DNA from: Ruminococcaceae bacterium AM07-15
GTDB taxonomy: Bacteria > Bacillota > Clostridia > Oscillospirales > Butyricicoccaceae
DNA length: 64,000 nucleotides
Reading direction: 5' to 3'
Assembly: GCA_003477405.1 (NCBI GenBank)
Contig: QUDE01000005.1
Coordinates: forward strand, 1 to 64,000
Numbering within the stretch: the stretch's first letter is position 1; each line of letters opens with the position of its first letter. This document shows positions 25,680 through 33,340 of this stretch, one piece after another. Both the position numbers and the translations under genes were made by a program. Below the pieces are notes generated by a model, which was not told the DNA's origin, searched no databases, and worked only from the letters and a program-made list of their open reading frames with translations.

Positions 25680-26075
25680 CTATAATGGAGATTTATCTTT
25701 TGCTTTATTCAATTTCTTTTGCCGTCCTTTACTCTTTACTTTCAAAGCATCAGGACCAGCAATTCTATGATCGTTTACCCACCTGGCAATTAGAGGTGGA
25801 TTATTTATCCCTACAGATAAAGCTAACTCCTGATATGAAACTTCTGTTGTTAAATATAACTCTACTACATGAAGCTTAAATTCGAAAGAGTAACTTTCAT
25901 TTTTTCTTGATCGCATCAAACCATCTTTTCCAAACGCTTTATATGCAAATACCCATTTTTCAATATCCCTTTTTGAAGGTACTCCATATTTTTTTGAAAG
26001 ATATCTATAACCGCCTTCTCCATCTAAATATGCTTGAACAACTTGTAACTTAAATTCATAACTGTATTTTGCCAT
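25680..26075 (-). CDS. IS3-family transposase OrfA, truncated
   Basis: A 131-residue protein with two helix-turn-helix units (YSYEFKLQVVQAYLDGEGG and SFEFKLHVVELYL), typical of IS150-like OrfA, the DNA-binding half of IS3 transposases. Intact OrfA is usually longer, with a leucine-zipper end. Here the frame ends after KAKDKSPL at the junction, so zipper and frameshift site are lost. There is no OrfB. It cannot transpose by itself, but may still bind the IS end. Confidence 0.75.
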   Translation of the reverse strand: MAKYSYEFKLQVVQAYLDGEGGYRYLSKKYGVPSKRDIEKWVFAYKAFGKDGLMRSRKNESYSFEFKLHVVELYLTTEVSYQELALSVGINNPPLIARWVNDHRIAGPDALKVKSKGRQKKLNKAKDKSPL

Positions 26076-26130
26076 AAAAAATGACCTCCCATAAGTTAGA
26101 TTTTTGGTCTAACTTATGGGGGTCAGTTCA
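25680..26130 (-). mobile_element. IS3-family remnant
   Basis: One terminal repeat is visible: TGAACTGACCCCCATAAG, reading inward from 26130 on the minus strand. It is followed by a hairpin in which the repeat occurs inverted (26087-26118) and then orfA. OrfB and the other end are missing. The element stops at about 25680 next to the ATPase fragment. It is A+T-rich compared with the ICE. Confidence 0.75.
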
Positions 26131-26156
26131 TTCTACACTTGGGCTGCATGTTTTGA

Positions 26157-26549
26157 TTAATTATCTAATATCTCCGGATCTCCTGTAAAGGAATATAAAA
26201 CTGCCTGCATGTTTTTCAAATAAAATACGGTGAATTTCCCATCATCAGCGCTATACATAACTCTCAAAAGCGGATTTGCTTCAAGCATTGCTTCCCTTGC
26301 TTCCACGGTATCATCAATTACGGCTTCGCCGGTGAGCCGAATCCATTTTCCTTTTGCCATACCTGAGACTTCCACCTTTGAATTTGCCAATAACTGCTGA
26401 TAAACTTTTTTCTGATTGGTTGTAGCAAGATAGACCTTGCCATTCCTCTCCATGGCTGCACCAAACGGTCTGACCCTTGGCTGGTCTCCTTCAACGGTTG
26501 CAAAATAATAAGTTTTTGCTTCATTTAAAAAATCAACAACTTGACTCAT
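26157..26549 (-). CDS. Pyridoxamine 5'-phosphate oxidase-fold (FMN) protein
   Basis: A 130-residue PPOX split-barrel protein: MSQVVDFLNEAKTYYFATV, then PRVRPFG, NQKKVYQQLL, GKWIRLTGEAV. Small members of this group bind FMN or F420 and reduce small molecules; some act in nitroimidazole resistance. It is A+T-rich, flanked by the IS remnant and the ATPase fragment, lacks the acidic tail, and so is imported cargo. ATG 26549 follows GGAGG. Two TATACT boxes forming a partial inverted repeat lie at about 26603-26625. Confidence 0.82.
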   Translation of the reverse strand: MSQVVDFLNEAKTYYFATVEGDQPRVRPFGAAMERNGKVYLATTNQKKVYQQLLANSKVEVSGMAKGKWIRLTGEAVIDDTVEAREAMLEANPLLRVMYSADDGKFTVFYLKNMQAVLYSFTGDPEILDN

Positions 26550-26627
26550 CCTTTTTTACCTCCATAAATAAATTTTTCTTTACTTTTCTTTGAGACTATT
26601 TTAGTATACTTATATGATTAGTATAAC

Positions 26628-26705
26628 CTAAATTCCATGTGCATTTTTTATTAGCTTATCTACATAGGCCATAATCTTATCCACATATAACGGTCTTTCA
26701 ATCAT
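26628..26705 (-). pseudogene. 5' fragment of AAA (DUF4143-type) ATPase gene
   Basis: ATG 26705 follows GGAGGTGGTCACG and opens with MIERPLYVDKIMAYVDK, the usual start of AAA-DUF4143 ATPases, but the frame changes to an unrelated end after 17 residues and stops at codon 26. The promoter, ribosome site and start are intact; the P-loop and most of the gene are gone. Confidence 0.7.
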
Positions 26706-26728
26706 CGTGACCACCTCCATTCGCTATT

Positions 26729-26770
26729 ATTATACCGCAAAACGCACAGGTGGTCAATCAGTTTTGCGGT
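26729..26770 (-). promoter_or_regulatory. Strong promoter with operator-like inverted repeat
   Basis: On the minus strand TTGACC (26757-26752), a 17-base spacer and TATAAT (26734-26729). A perfect 10-bp inverted repeat, ACCGCAAAAC (26734-26743) and GTTTTGCGGT (26761-26770), brackets the -35 box; a further CGCAAAAC lies at 26778-26785. It now drives only the ATPase fragment and perhaps the PPOX gene. Confidence 0.75.
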
Positions 26771-26814
26771 TTATAATCGCAAAACTTTTCGACAATACAT
26801 TTATTTGCGGATTG

Positions 26815-28050
26815 CTATGGTTCCACCCCCTTGTCCTTATGCCGCAGATACCACTCTTTTCGGGCCGCCTTTGACAGTTCGGTACTCATGGCCTTTTGCC
26901 GGTCGTCGTATTCCATGTCAAAACTCATAGCAGCCTGCTCCAGCGCTATTAGAATTTCGCAAATCATCTGTTCGGTGAAGTAGGCTTTCCGGGCCTCTGT
27001 ATATTCAAAAGACTGGACCTCACGGTCTTTGCACAGCATGGTGCGGATCACATCGAGAATTTTATTGGCGATCAGCTTATCGGCCTCTGCCACAGCCTTT
27101 TCCTGCTGTTCTTTGATGTGGGTCGGGTCGGTGTCATAGAGCATGGCAAGGCGGGTTTTGCTCTCCACATAGTCCTGAACCAGATTGCGGATGTACTCGT
27201 TGTTTTCTTTCAGGAAGGCAACAAAGGCATCCACTTCGACCTTCACATCCTCTGGCAGCAATTTGTAATACAGCCGTCCCTTTTTCGGCATTTTCTCCTT
27301 CAGCGCGAACAGGCGCGAGAGAAAGGGGGCGATCTTCATTGCACCAACAACGCTGTCCAAAGGGGAAGTCCCCAGTTCATCATCCGTGATTCGCCCAAAC
27401 GCTTCACGCAGGCGGCGATATTCCTGCGGGTGAAGCTGTTCCATATACTTCTCAAACTCGTCGATCATTTCGTCTGTGATGGCCGACAGGTGTTCCTTGG
27501 CCTGCTGTTTGTCCTCGCAATATGCCTTGATGCGCTCGGCAAAGGTATCCCGAATGAGCTGCTTACGGATTTTATCCGGGATGCTTGGATGGACAAAAGG
27601 GACCATTGTTCGCTGATGCTTATTCCAAAACACCACATGGATGTGAGGATGACCTTTTTCGTTATGGTGGGCAGCCACCCATTGCAAATCCTGCACCCTG
27701 ATTCCATTGAACTTTGCAAGGGTCAAAATGTGGCGGTCAATATAGTCCTCCCACGCTTTGTGATCGGACAGCCCCAATTCGGCAGCCGTTTCCGGCGAAA
27801 AGGAAATAATTCCCCGATACATATTGACACGGCGATAGGACAGCTCCCGAACCAGGCGGGCGGCTTCCTGCCAAGTGTCAAACTCTTTGACCGCCCCCGG
27901 CTCCAGCTTGCCAAACAGTCCGTGGCGCATCCCCTCATTCTTCACGGCACCGGGACGAGTTGCAATGTAACCGATATGTGCATAGTTGCCTTTGGGAGTT
28001 TTCTTATAGTTGGGGTGCCGGTGGCGCTGCTTATAAATCAGAATCGACAC
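26815..28050 (-). CDS. mobP: MobP-type relaxase
   Basis: A 411-residue relaxase that nicks oriT and leads the single strand through the channel. The three-histidine metal motif is clear (HHNEKGHPHIHVVFW, about residues 131-145); the start SILIYKQRHRHPNYKKT is typical of clostridial MobP relaxases. The catalytic Tyr is not certain from sequence. The GTG 28050 start has AAGGAGG five bases upstream; an in-frame ATG 28071 lies in the mobC gene. The gene overlaps mobC by 20 bases. No acidic LEL tail. Confidence 0.9.
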   Translation of the reverse strand: MSILIYKQRHRHPNYKKTPKGNYAHIGYIATRPGAVKNEGMRHGLFGKLEPGAVKEFDTWQEAARLVRELSYRRVNMYRGIISFSPETAAELGLSDHKAWEDYIDRHILTLAKFNGIRVQDLQWVAAHHNEKGHPHIHVVFWNKHQRTMVPFVHPSIPDKIRKQLIRDTFAERIKAYCEDKQQAKEHLSAITDEMIDEFEKYMEQLHPQEYRRLREAFGRITDDELGTSPLDSVVGAMKIAPFLSRLFALKEKMPKKGRLYYKLLPEDVKVEVDAFVAFLKENNEYIRNLVQDYVESKTRLAMLYDTDPTHIKEQQEKAVAEADKLIANKILDVIRTMLCKDREVQSFEYTEARKAYFTEQMICEILIALEQAAMSFDMEYDDRQKAMSTELSKAARKEWYLRHKDKGVEP

Positions 28051-28513
28051 GGGAACCTCCTTGTACGGCATGGATGGCTTTCTGCATTTCCTCGTCATCC
28101 ATGAAAGTACGCAGCGCATCCGCGTTTTTCTGATTGGCAAATGCCAATGCCCGCTTTCGGGCCGCCGACTCAATTTTTTCAAAAGACGAATAGCGATCTT
28201 GGTCAATGAGGTCTGCGATAATGGCAATGTTGGCATAATAGCCCGCAGCCGATATGATCGTCAGGCGGTTTATCAGTCCGGCCAACCGATTTCCCAGGGC
28301 TTTGAGCTGCCCGCTGAGTTCCTGCCGGATGACCCCGTTTATCATGTCAATATTTTCGGCGGTGGTTTCCAAATCCAGATATTCGTCAATCGCCCTGCGC
28401 ACTTCTTTGGAAAAGTCCGTCCCATTCTTGGCTGCCAGTTTATTGAGCGCCTGAACTGTATCTTCCGGCAGATGGAGCGTCTTGCGCTCTGTTTTAATGG
28501 GCGATTCTTTCAA
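28031..28513 (-). CDS. mobC: MobC-like relaxosome accessory protein
   Basis: A 160-residue protein with an N-terminal ribbon-helix-helix segment (KTLHLPEDTVQALNKLA, then FSKEVRRAIDEYL) and a helical rest. Such proteins bind oriT and help the relaxase. TTG 28513 follows GGAGGAT. It is translationally linked to mobP. The candidate oriT lies two genes upstream (30055-30168), beyond the regulator gene. Confidence 0.75.
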   Translation of the reverse strand: MKESPIKTERKTLHLPEDTVQALNKLAAKNGTDFSKEVRRAIDEYLDLETTAENIDMINGVIRQELSGQLKALGNRLAGLINRLTIISAAGYYANIAIIADLIDQDRYSSFEKIESAARKRALAFANQKNADALRTFMDDEEMQKAIHAVQGGSRVDSDL

Positions 28514-28534
28514 ATCAATCCTCCTTTCAAACAG

Positions 28535-28559
28535 AAAAGGCGCCGGATGATCCGGCGCC
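28535..28559 (-). terminator. Intrinsic terminator between regulator and mobC
   Basis: GGCGCCGGA (28539-28547) pairs with TCCGGCGCC (28551-28559) with a 3-base loop; the minus strand continues TTTTCTG. It isolates the regulator gene from mobC-mobP. Confidence 0.75.
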
Positions 28560-28570
28560 CTTCTCGTTGA

Positions 28571-29872
28571 TTACGGCAATTTATACTTGGTGTTTTTTCC
28601 TTGACCTGTCTGCACAATCAGATTTTTTTGGATCATCTTGCTCAACAGACGGCCAGCGGCAGTTTGCTTCATATCCACAGCGGCCTCCGCTTCTTTACGG
28701 GTGATAGAACCATTTTTCTGAATGAACTCCAACACCAGTTGCTCGGCTTCGTTGTCCGCACCTGCCATGGTCGAAGAACTGTTGCCCTCGTTCAAATTGG
28801 GCAATACAATCTTAAACGCATTGTCTGTTGCTTCAATGACTGGCTTTTTATCGCTGTTTTCATAAGCACCCATGATTTTTTTCATGCCAGTTCCATACGC
28901 TTCAATCAGTTCCAGACGGTAGAACACATTCGCCAATTTGGGATTACGGCAGACTGACAGCCCAATCATAATATCGTTCAACGAAACCCCCGCAGGCAGG
29001 CCGCCAATCGAAGTAAACTCGATTCGGTCATCATACACACTGATAAGTGTACTTGCACTGAAAGAATAGTCCCGATGTACCAGAGAATTGAGCAGAGCTT
29101 CACGAATTGCAACTTCTGGATAATCCCGTGTGTCAATCCTTCGCAGCTTATCAAAGGTGGAGCGCACCTGATTTCGACGGTCGATATACTCGTAGACCTC
29201 GTTCATCTGCTGAAGGAGAGAACCAGTAAACTCTTGACGATCCCGGAAGATACTTTGGTCGGTTCCTTCAAACACAGCCGCTTTCACGGTATGGGTACAT
29301 TGCTCCGATAAGAGCAGTCCTAAATTGGTATAGATGCCATCTGTGTTGAGAACCCCAAGAGTTTTCATCTGGGGCGCCTCAAATGCAATGTTCCGCGCTT
29401 CAAACTCCTTTGTTGTCGCCTGAAAGGTCAAATTCTGTTCCAGAGAACGCATGGCTTCAAAACTGTCACCATCTGTATCTTTTATCATCCGGCGGATTGC
29501 CGTGGTCGTCGCAGGGACAGATGAAGTCCCTTGCCGCACATATACACCCTCCGGCCGCAGTCCCTTTTTCGCCAGATAGTACGGCCGCTCGGTGCCGCGC
29601 TGAATCTCAACGGCGACAATTTGTTTCCCATCCACAACCTTTGTGTCATAGCGGATAAACATTGTGACATCCGGCTTGATGCTGTCACGCACCATGTTGG
29701 AAATCTGCTGTGTTACTGTATCAGGATTATCAACGCCCACAACTCTACCATTATCAGCAACTCCCACATACAGCGTTCCGCCCGCACTGTTCGCAAAGGC
29801 TATGATTTCCTTCTTTATATCCTCCACAACAATTTCTTTCAATTCAAGGGTTTCACTTTCCTGAAAAGTCAT
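28571..29872 (-). CDS. Schlafen-like AlbA_2 regulator with winged helix
   Basis: A 433-residue protein with an AlbA_2 (Schlafen-like) domain in residues 1-120 (ELKEIVVEDIKKEIIAFANS, GGTLYVGVADNG), a central HATPase_c_4-type domain (REALLNSLVHRDYS, EAYGTGMKKI) and a C-terminal winged helix (SITRKEAEAAV). It is a one-gene unit with its own promoter, an operator-like repeat over this promoter and a terminator. It probably controls itself and perhaps transfer. Nucleic-acid targeting as in Schlafen relatives is possible; no clear nuclease residues noted. Confidence 0.83.
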   Translation of the reverse strand: MTFQESETLELKEIVVEDIKKEIIAFANSAGGTLYVGVADNGRVVGVDNPDTVTQQISNMVRDSIKPDVTMFIRYDTKVVDGKQIVAVEIQRGTERPYYLAKKGLRPEGVYVRQGTSSVPATTTAIRRMIKDTDGDSFEAMRSLEQNLTFQATTKEFEARNIAFEAPQMKTLGVLNTDGIYTNLGLLLSEQCTHTVKAAVFEGTDQSIFRDRQEFTGSLLQQMNEVYEYIDRRNQVRSTFDKLRRIDTRDYPEVAIREALLNSLVHRDYSFSASTLISVYDDRIEFTSIGGLPAGVSLNDIMIGLSVCRNPKLANVFYRLELIEAYGTGMKKIMGAYENSDKKPVIEATDNAFKIVLPNLNEGNSSSTMAGADNEAEQLVLEFIQKNGSITRKEAEAAVDMKQTAAGRLLSKMIQKNLIVQTGQGKNTKYKLP

Positions 29873-29903
29873 ATTATCATCTCCTTGAAATCATTCTACT
29901 CAC

Positions 29904-29947
29904 ATTCTAACGCTTCTAACCATTCTTGTCAACACAAATGGTTAGAA
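29904..29947 (-). promoter_or_regulatory. Promoter and operator of Schlafen-like gene
   Basis: TTGACA (29932-29927), 17-base spacer, TAGAAT (29909-29904) on the minus strand. An 11-bp perfect inverted repeat, TTCTAACCATT (29914-29924) and AATGGTTAGAA (29937-29947), spans the -35 box, and TTCTAAC recurs at 29905-29911 in part. This suggests repression by the gene's own winged-helix product. Confidence 0.72.
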
Positions 29948-30054
29948 ACGACAAGAACCGAGAAGAACGGAGAGAATATGACTTTCAGTTTGAAGTATGA
30001 CAAAAATCACACCAGAATCAAAAAATCATACCCTTTGAAATCCTCAAAACCCTG

Positions 30055-30168
30055 TTGAAAGCACGGCTTTCAAGCTGTCAGCCCGCCGTCAGGTATGACG
30101 GCTATTCCTGCCTTAACCGAGAACCGCAGGGCGTGGCCTGCGGATTCCGGTTGCGGGGCGCCCCCGCA
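30055..30168. other. oriT: Candidate origin of transfer (oriT)
   Basis: Four perfect inverted repeats follow each other: TTGAAAGC/GCTTTCAA (30055-30073), GCCGTCA/TGACGGC (30085-30102), CCGCAGG/CCTGCGG (30124-30143) and TGCGGGG/CCCCGCA (30152-30168). Right after the second repeat stands TATTCCTGCC (30103-30112), close to the nic core ATCCTG|C of MOBP relaxases. The region is non-coding and lies near the relaxase genes. Together with the promoter region at 29904-29947 it fills the 337-base gap 29873-30209. Confidence 0.5.
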
Positions 30169-30209
30169 GGGGGGCGGGCAGGTACAGATGAAAAGAAAAG
30201 TGCGGGCTG

Positions 30210-31106
30210 TCACAGTTCAAAGTCATCTTCCAGATCTTCTTGGGCAGGCGCCCACTCGGTAAAAATCTCTGCCATGATTTCGCCCTTTGTTCCTCGGACA
30301 GAGCAGCCCTCATTGGCGTAGTCCTCCAGATTGGAGAGCCGTTCAGGGATACGGTAGAACGCAAACTGCCGTCCCGGTGTCTGAATGAACAGCCGCATTT
30401 CATACCCGTCCTTCGGGTTCATTGCGTCCATCAGTTCATCCAGGGTTCCAACCCGTTCGCAGGCTTCGTGCAGGATGGAGTGCAGCATATCTTTGGGGAT
30501 TTCCGCAGACCAGAGAGAGTAATCGTCTTTCCCGTGACAGGTGATGGTCTGGACTTTTGCAAAGGCAATCCGGTCGATCTTCTCCAGCGCAGAGTTCAAA
30601 ATTGCCTCGGCCTCCGGCGGATGGTGGCCGCAGAGTTCCATATCCACCACAGTCCCCACGGCTTCCGCCTCTTGTTCGGTCAGAACGATGTCCACTTTTT
30701 TCTGTTCATAGGTATTTCCACGGCCATTGAGCATCAGGGAACATTCGGCAGCAATGCGGAACATCCTGTAATAGTCGTCCGCAGTTTCTCCCAATGTCTT
30801 GCCGGTGGCAAAGTTTTGAAAATAGCGCTTGCCGTCTTTGTCGCGGCAGGCCAGGGAAATGTCCAGATAGATACCTTCGCTGGCCCCAAAATTGGGAATA
30901 CAGAGCGCCTGGTCAAACTCAGGCAGTTCGCCCGTCAGTTCATCGGAGAACAGGAAATACTCATCCGGGAGCAGACCTTTCAGTTCCAGGTGCGTTTGCA
31001 GTCTGTCAAAGGTTTCTTTTGCGTCGGCCATGCCGATGTGCCGGACACGCCGCTTTTCATCCGGCTCACTCCAGCGATCCAATTCAAAGGTTTTGATTTT
31101 TGCCAA
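30210..31106 (-). CDS. ICE protein of unknown function, DFEL tail
   Basis: A 298-residue protein without a recognised domain. Notable are ETADDYYRMFRIAAECSL, a region with CGHHPPEAEAIL, and a C-terminal segment LFIQTPGRQFAFYRI. It ends QEDLEDDFEL, a full member of the shared acidic-tail group. It starts two bases after the primase gene, so the two are probably made together. It sits directly downstream of the leading primase operon and next to oriT. Confidence 0.7.
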   Translation of the reverse strand: MAKIKTFELDRWSEPDEKRRVRHIGMADAKETFDRLQTHLELKGLLPDEYFLFSDELTGELPEFDQALCIPNFGASEGIYLDISLACRDKDGKRYFQNFATGKTLGETADDYYRMFRIAAECSLMLNGRGNTYEQKKVDIVLTEQEAEAVGTVVDMELCGHHPPEAEAILNSALEKIDRIAFAKVQTITCHGKDDYSLWSAEIPKDMLHSILHEACERVGTLDELMDAMNPKDGYEMRLFIQTPGRQFAFYRIPERLSNLEDYANEGCSVRGTKGEIMAEIFTEWAPAQEDLEDDFEL

Positions 31107-31108
31107 TT

Positions 31109-32167
31109 TTACACCTCCATACCTTGTTCCGGTTCTTCCTCGGCGCTCTGTTCAAATGCAGTTTCCAGCTCCGCCATACGCTGACGGTCTAAATCCTCCA
31201 CAGAACGCCCCTTCCGCATTTCCACCAGGTCGGTGTTAAAGTCATTCAAATGCGGCACATGAACCGCGCAGGCATATCCCTTTTCGGTGTATGCCTTCAT
31301 CCATTTTGCCGCTGTAAGCTGCCCCCAATTTCGCAGTTGCCCATTCTTGTCACGGGCCAGATAGTCATTGTCCACTGCAAACACCAGCCGCTTGATCTGC
31401 GGATGGCCTTCCAGATAACGGTCAATGGCTCCATTCCAAAGGCAACCGGTAGAGATACGGTGATCTTGCATCCAGTCACGCCCATAAAAGTCAGCGGCAA
31501 TAGAAGCATGGCTCATCAGGTCGATGGGCGCCTCGGTGACAATCAGCAGATCGGTTTTGCCCTCGTGGAAGAAGGGGTAGCTTTTATCAGAGCCGGTCGC
31601 ATCCATTTTGAAGGAGCTGTTATCTCTGGCCGCCCGCATGGAGCAGTACCGGGCGATTCCTTCCGCATCGTAGCCTACAAACACGCAGTTGCCATACTTC
31701 TTTTCCTGATAAATCATCTTCCGATTCATAAAGTGGCTTACGATTTTAGGGCTGATACCTCGGACAGAAACCAGATACCAATAGGCCCGCTTCATGTTGT
31801 CTGCCTTTTCGGGCAGCACCAGCGGCTCCCGTTCTTTTTTCTCATAGGGAACCACCTGCTTTACGGATGGAGAGAACTCCTTGCCGATCAGCTTGCCCAC
31901 CGCTTCGGGGAAGGACAGGTTTTCTTCCCGCATGACAAAATCAATGGCGCCGCCTTTGACTCCATCATCAGGACCCGTCCATTGGAAAAAGCGATTGTTT
32001 TCGGGGAAGATGTAAAGCCCGCCGCTGTGCTTCATGTGGACAGCTTTGCGGCCTGCCTTTTCCGGCTCATATCCATAGCCACGGGCCAGGGACAGAATAT
32101 CCACGCTGTTTGCCTTCCGAATCTCATCCTCGGTAAATTTCTGATACGCAGCGGCGCTTCTGCTCAT
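31109..32167 (-). CDS. DUF3991/TOPRIM DNA primase-like protein
   Basis: A 352-residue protein with a zinc-finger-like/DUF3991 start (VDILSLARGYGYEP, HSGGLYIFPENNRFFQW) and a TOPRIM domain with LLIVTEAPIDLMS near residue 207 and VFAVDNDYLA near 262. Such proteins start complementary-strand synthesis on transferred DNA. It ends EPEQGMEV, a member of the shared tail group, which is notable because primases (Sog, TraC) are known to be sent into recipients by IncI and IncP plasmids. GAGGTGATGTGAT precedes ATG 32167. Confidence 0.82.
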   Translation of the reverse strand: MSRSAAAYQKFTEDEIRKANSVDILSLARGYGYEPEKAGRKAVHMKHSGGLYIFPENNRFFQWTGPDDGVKGGAIDFVMREENLSFPEAVGKLIGKEFSPSVKQVVPYEKKEREPLVLPEKADNMKRAYWYLVSVRGISPKIVSHFMNRKMIYQEKKYGNCVFVGYDAEGIARYCSMRAARDNSSFKMDATGSDKSYPFFHEGKTDLLIVTEAPIDLMSHASIAADFYGRDWMQDHRISTGCLWNGAIDRYLEGHPQIKRLVFAVDNDYLARDKNGQLRNWGQLTAAKWMKAYTEKGYACAVHVPHLNDFNTDLVEMRKGRSVEDLDRQRMAELETAFEQSAEEEPEQGMEV

Positions 32168-32178
32168 ATCACATCACC

Positions 32179-32769
32179 TCACAATTCCAAATCAGGCTCC
32201 TGTTCTTCGCTGCTCTCAATCACAGGCTCCTGAGTCATATCCTGATGAAAATGGTCAACGCCCGGAATAAGCGCCAGCGAAGAACCATTCTCCCAATGGC
32301 AATGAATTTGCCCCAGATCGTCAACGGAATCTACGATGCCGGTCAGTCCCGCAGGCATTTCACGGTAGGGATCTTCCATCTTTTCATCCAGCACAACCTT
32401 GGTTCCGGGCTGGTAGTTCTGCCGGATGAGCTTTGCCTGCTCGTACTGGTATTCCGGCGATCTGGTGGGCGCTTTCTTTTCTCCCGGTTGGATCGGGATG
32501 CCCTCTGCATCGTAACAGGCAGGATCGGCAGCAGGAACATTCCAGCCAAACATGGAACCGGCCAACATAGCTGCCGCCTGTGCCTTTGAAATGCCCTCAT
32601 GGGCATTGAAGTAATTTGCCAGAACCTTGTTATACTCACGGTCGCTGGTGGAGTAGGCACAGGGATAGTAGCCCTTTTCGCCGCACCTGACCTCTATGAG
32701 CTGCCCGGAACCGGGAAGAACTGCATAGCAATGTTCCGGCAGAGCAGAAGAATTAAAGTTCTTCGCCAT
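32179..32769 (-). CDS. DUF4314-containing ICE protein, DLEL tail
   Basis: A 196-residue protein. The C-terminal half contains a DUF4314 domain (GTKVVLDEKMEDPYREMPAG, LGQIHCHWENGSSLALIPGV), a small SH3-like module of unknown function. The N-terminal half has a conserved cysteine region and AAAMLAGSMFGWNVP, possibly a YodL-type module. It ends EEQEPDLEL, a clear shared tail. ATG 32769 has GGAGG upstream and lies within the end of the preceding gene. Confidence 0.75.
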   Translation of the reverse strand: MAKNFNSSALPEHCYAVLPGSGQLIEVRCGEKGYYPCAYSTSDREYNKVLANYFNAHEGISKAQAAAMLAGSMFGWNVPAADPACYDAEGIPIQPGEKKAPTRSPEYQYEQAKLIRQNYQPGTKVVLDEKMEDPYREMPAGLTGIVDSVDDLGQIHCHWENGSSLALIPGVDHFHQDMTQEPVIESSEEQEPDLEL

Positions 32770-33340
32770 AGTCAGCCTCCACTTCATACTCCGCAGAGTC
32801 CGCCGCTTCGACCTCATGGAACTCATCCAGGTCAAATCCGGCTTTTCCGATTTCCTCGTTGCTCATGCCGAGTTCATCTCTCAAATGACGGTATAAGTCC
32901 CATCCGGCATAGTTCTGTGCCGCCCATGACAGCGCCTTATCCAGAATCAAACGGGTGCGATCTTCGCCCAGGCTCTCCAGAGAACCATTGCGGATGGCAT
33001 TGAACTCATGGTCGGACAGGTTCAGCAGCCGATATGCTTTCTCAAACTGCGGCTCCTTTGCACAGTCCGGGAGCATCAGATTTTCCGTCTGCTCCACAAA
33101 GCCATAGTCCAGATTGCTATACTGAACATCACCGGCACGGCAGGCCGCCCGGAACTGTTCAAAGCCCTTCATATTGCTGAAGCCCCGGTAGTCCATTGTG
33201 CCGCCGAGGATTTGGGCGCCGATGATGGTATGCAGCATTTCTTCATCCGTAGTGGCGGCCACGATTCGCATGGAACTTCGCTCCTTGCTCAAGGTGCAGC
33301 CATACAGGATGAAAACATTCACTGTGTTATCCAGGCTCAC
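32753..33340 (-). CDS. ICE protein of unknown function
   Basis: A 195-residue protein without recognised domain. It contains YRGFSNMKGFEQFRAA and a helical segment around EFNAIRNGSLESL, and ends VEADYGEEL, a weaker acidic tail. GTG 33340 follows GGAGGGATTAGACT and overlaps the preceding gene by 14 bases; ATG 33271 (MRIVAATTDEEM) is a possible alternative start. Same operon as the primase. Confidence 0.65.
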   Translation of the reverse strand: MSLDNTVNVFILYGCTLSKERSSMRIVAATTDEEMLHTIIGAQILGGTMDYRGFSNMKGFEQFRAACRAGDVQYSNLDYGFVEQTENLMLPDCAKEPQFEKAYRLLNLSDHEFNAIRNGSLESLGEDRTRLILDKALSWAAQNYAGWDLYRHLRDELGMSNEEIGKAGFDLDEFHEVEAADSAEYEVEADYGEEL

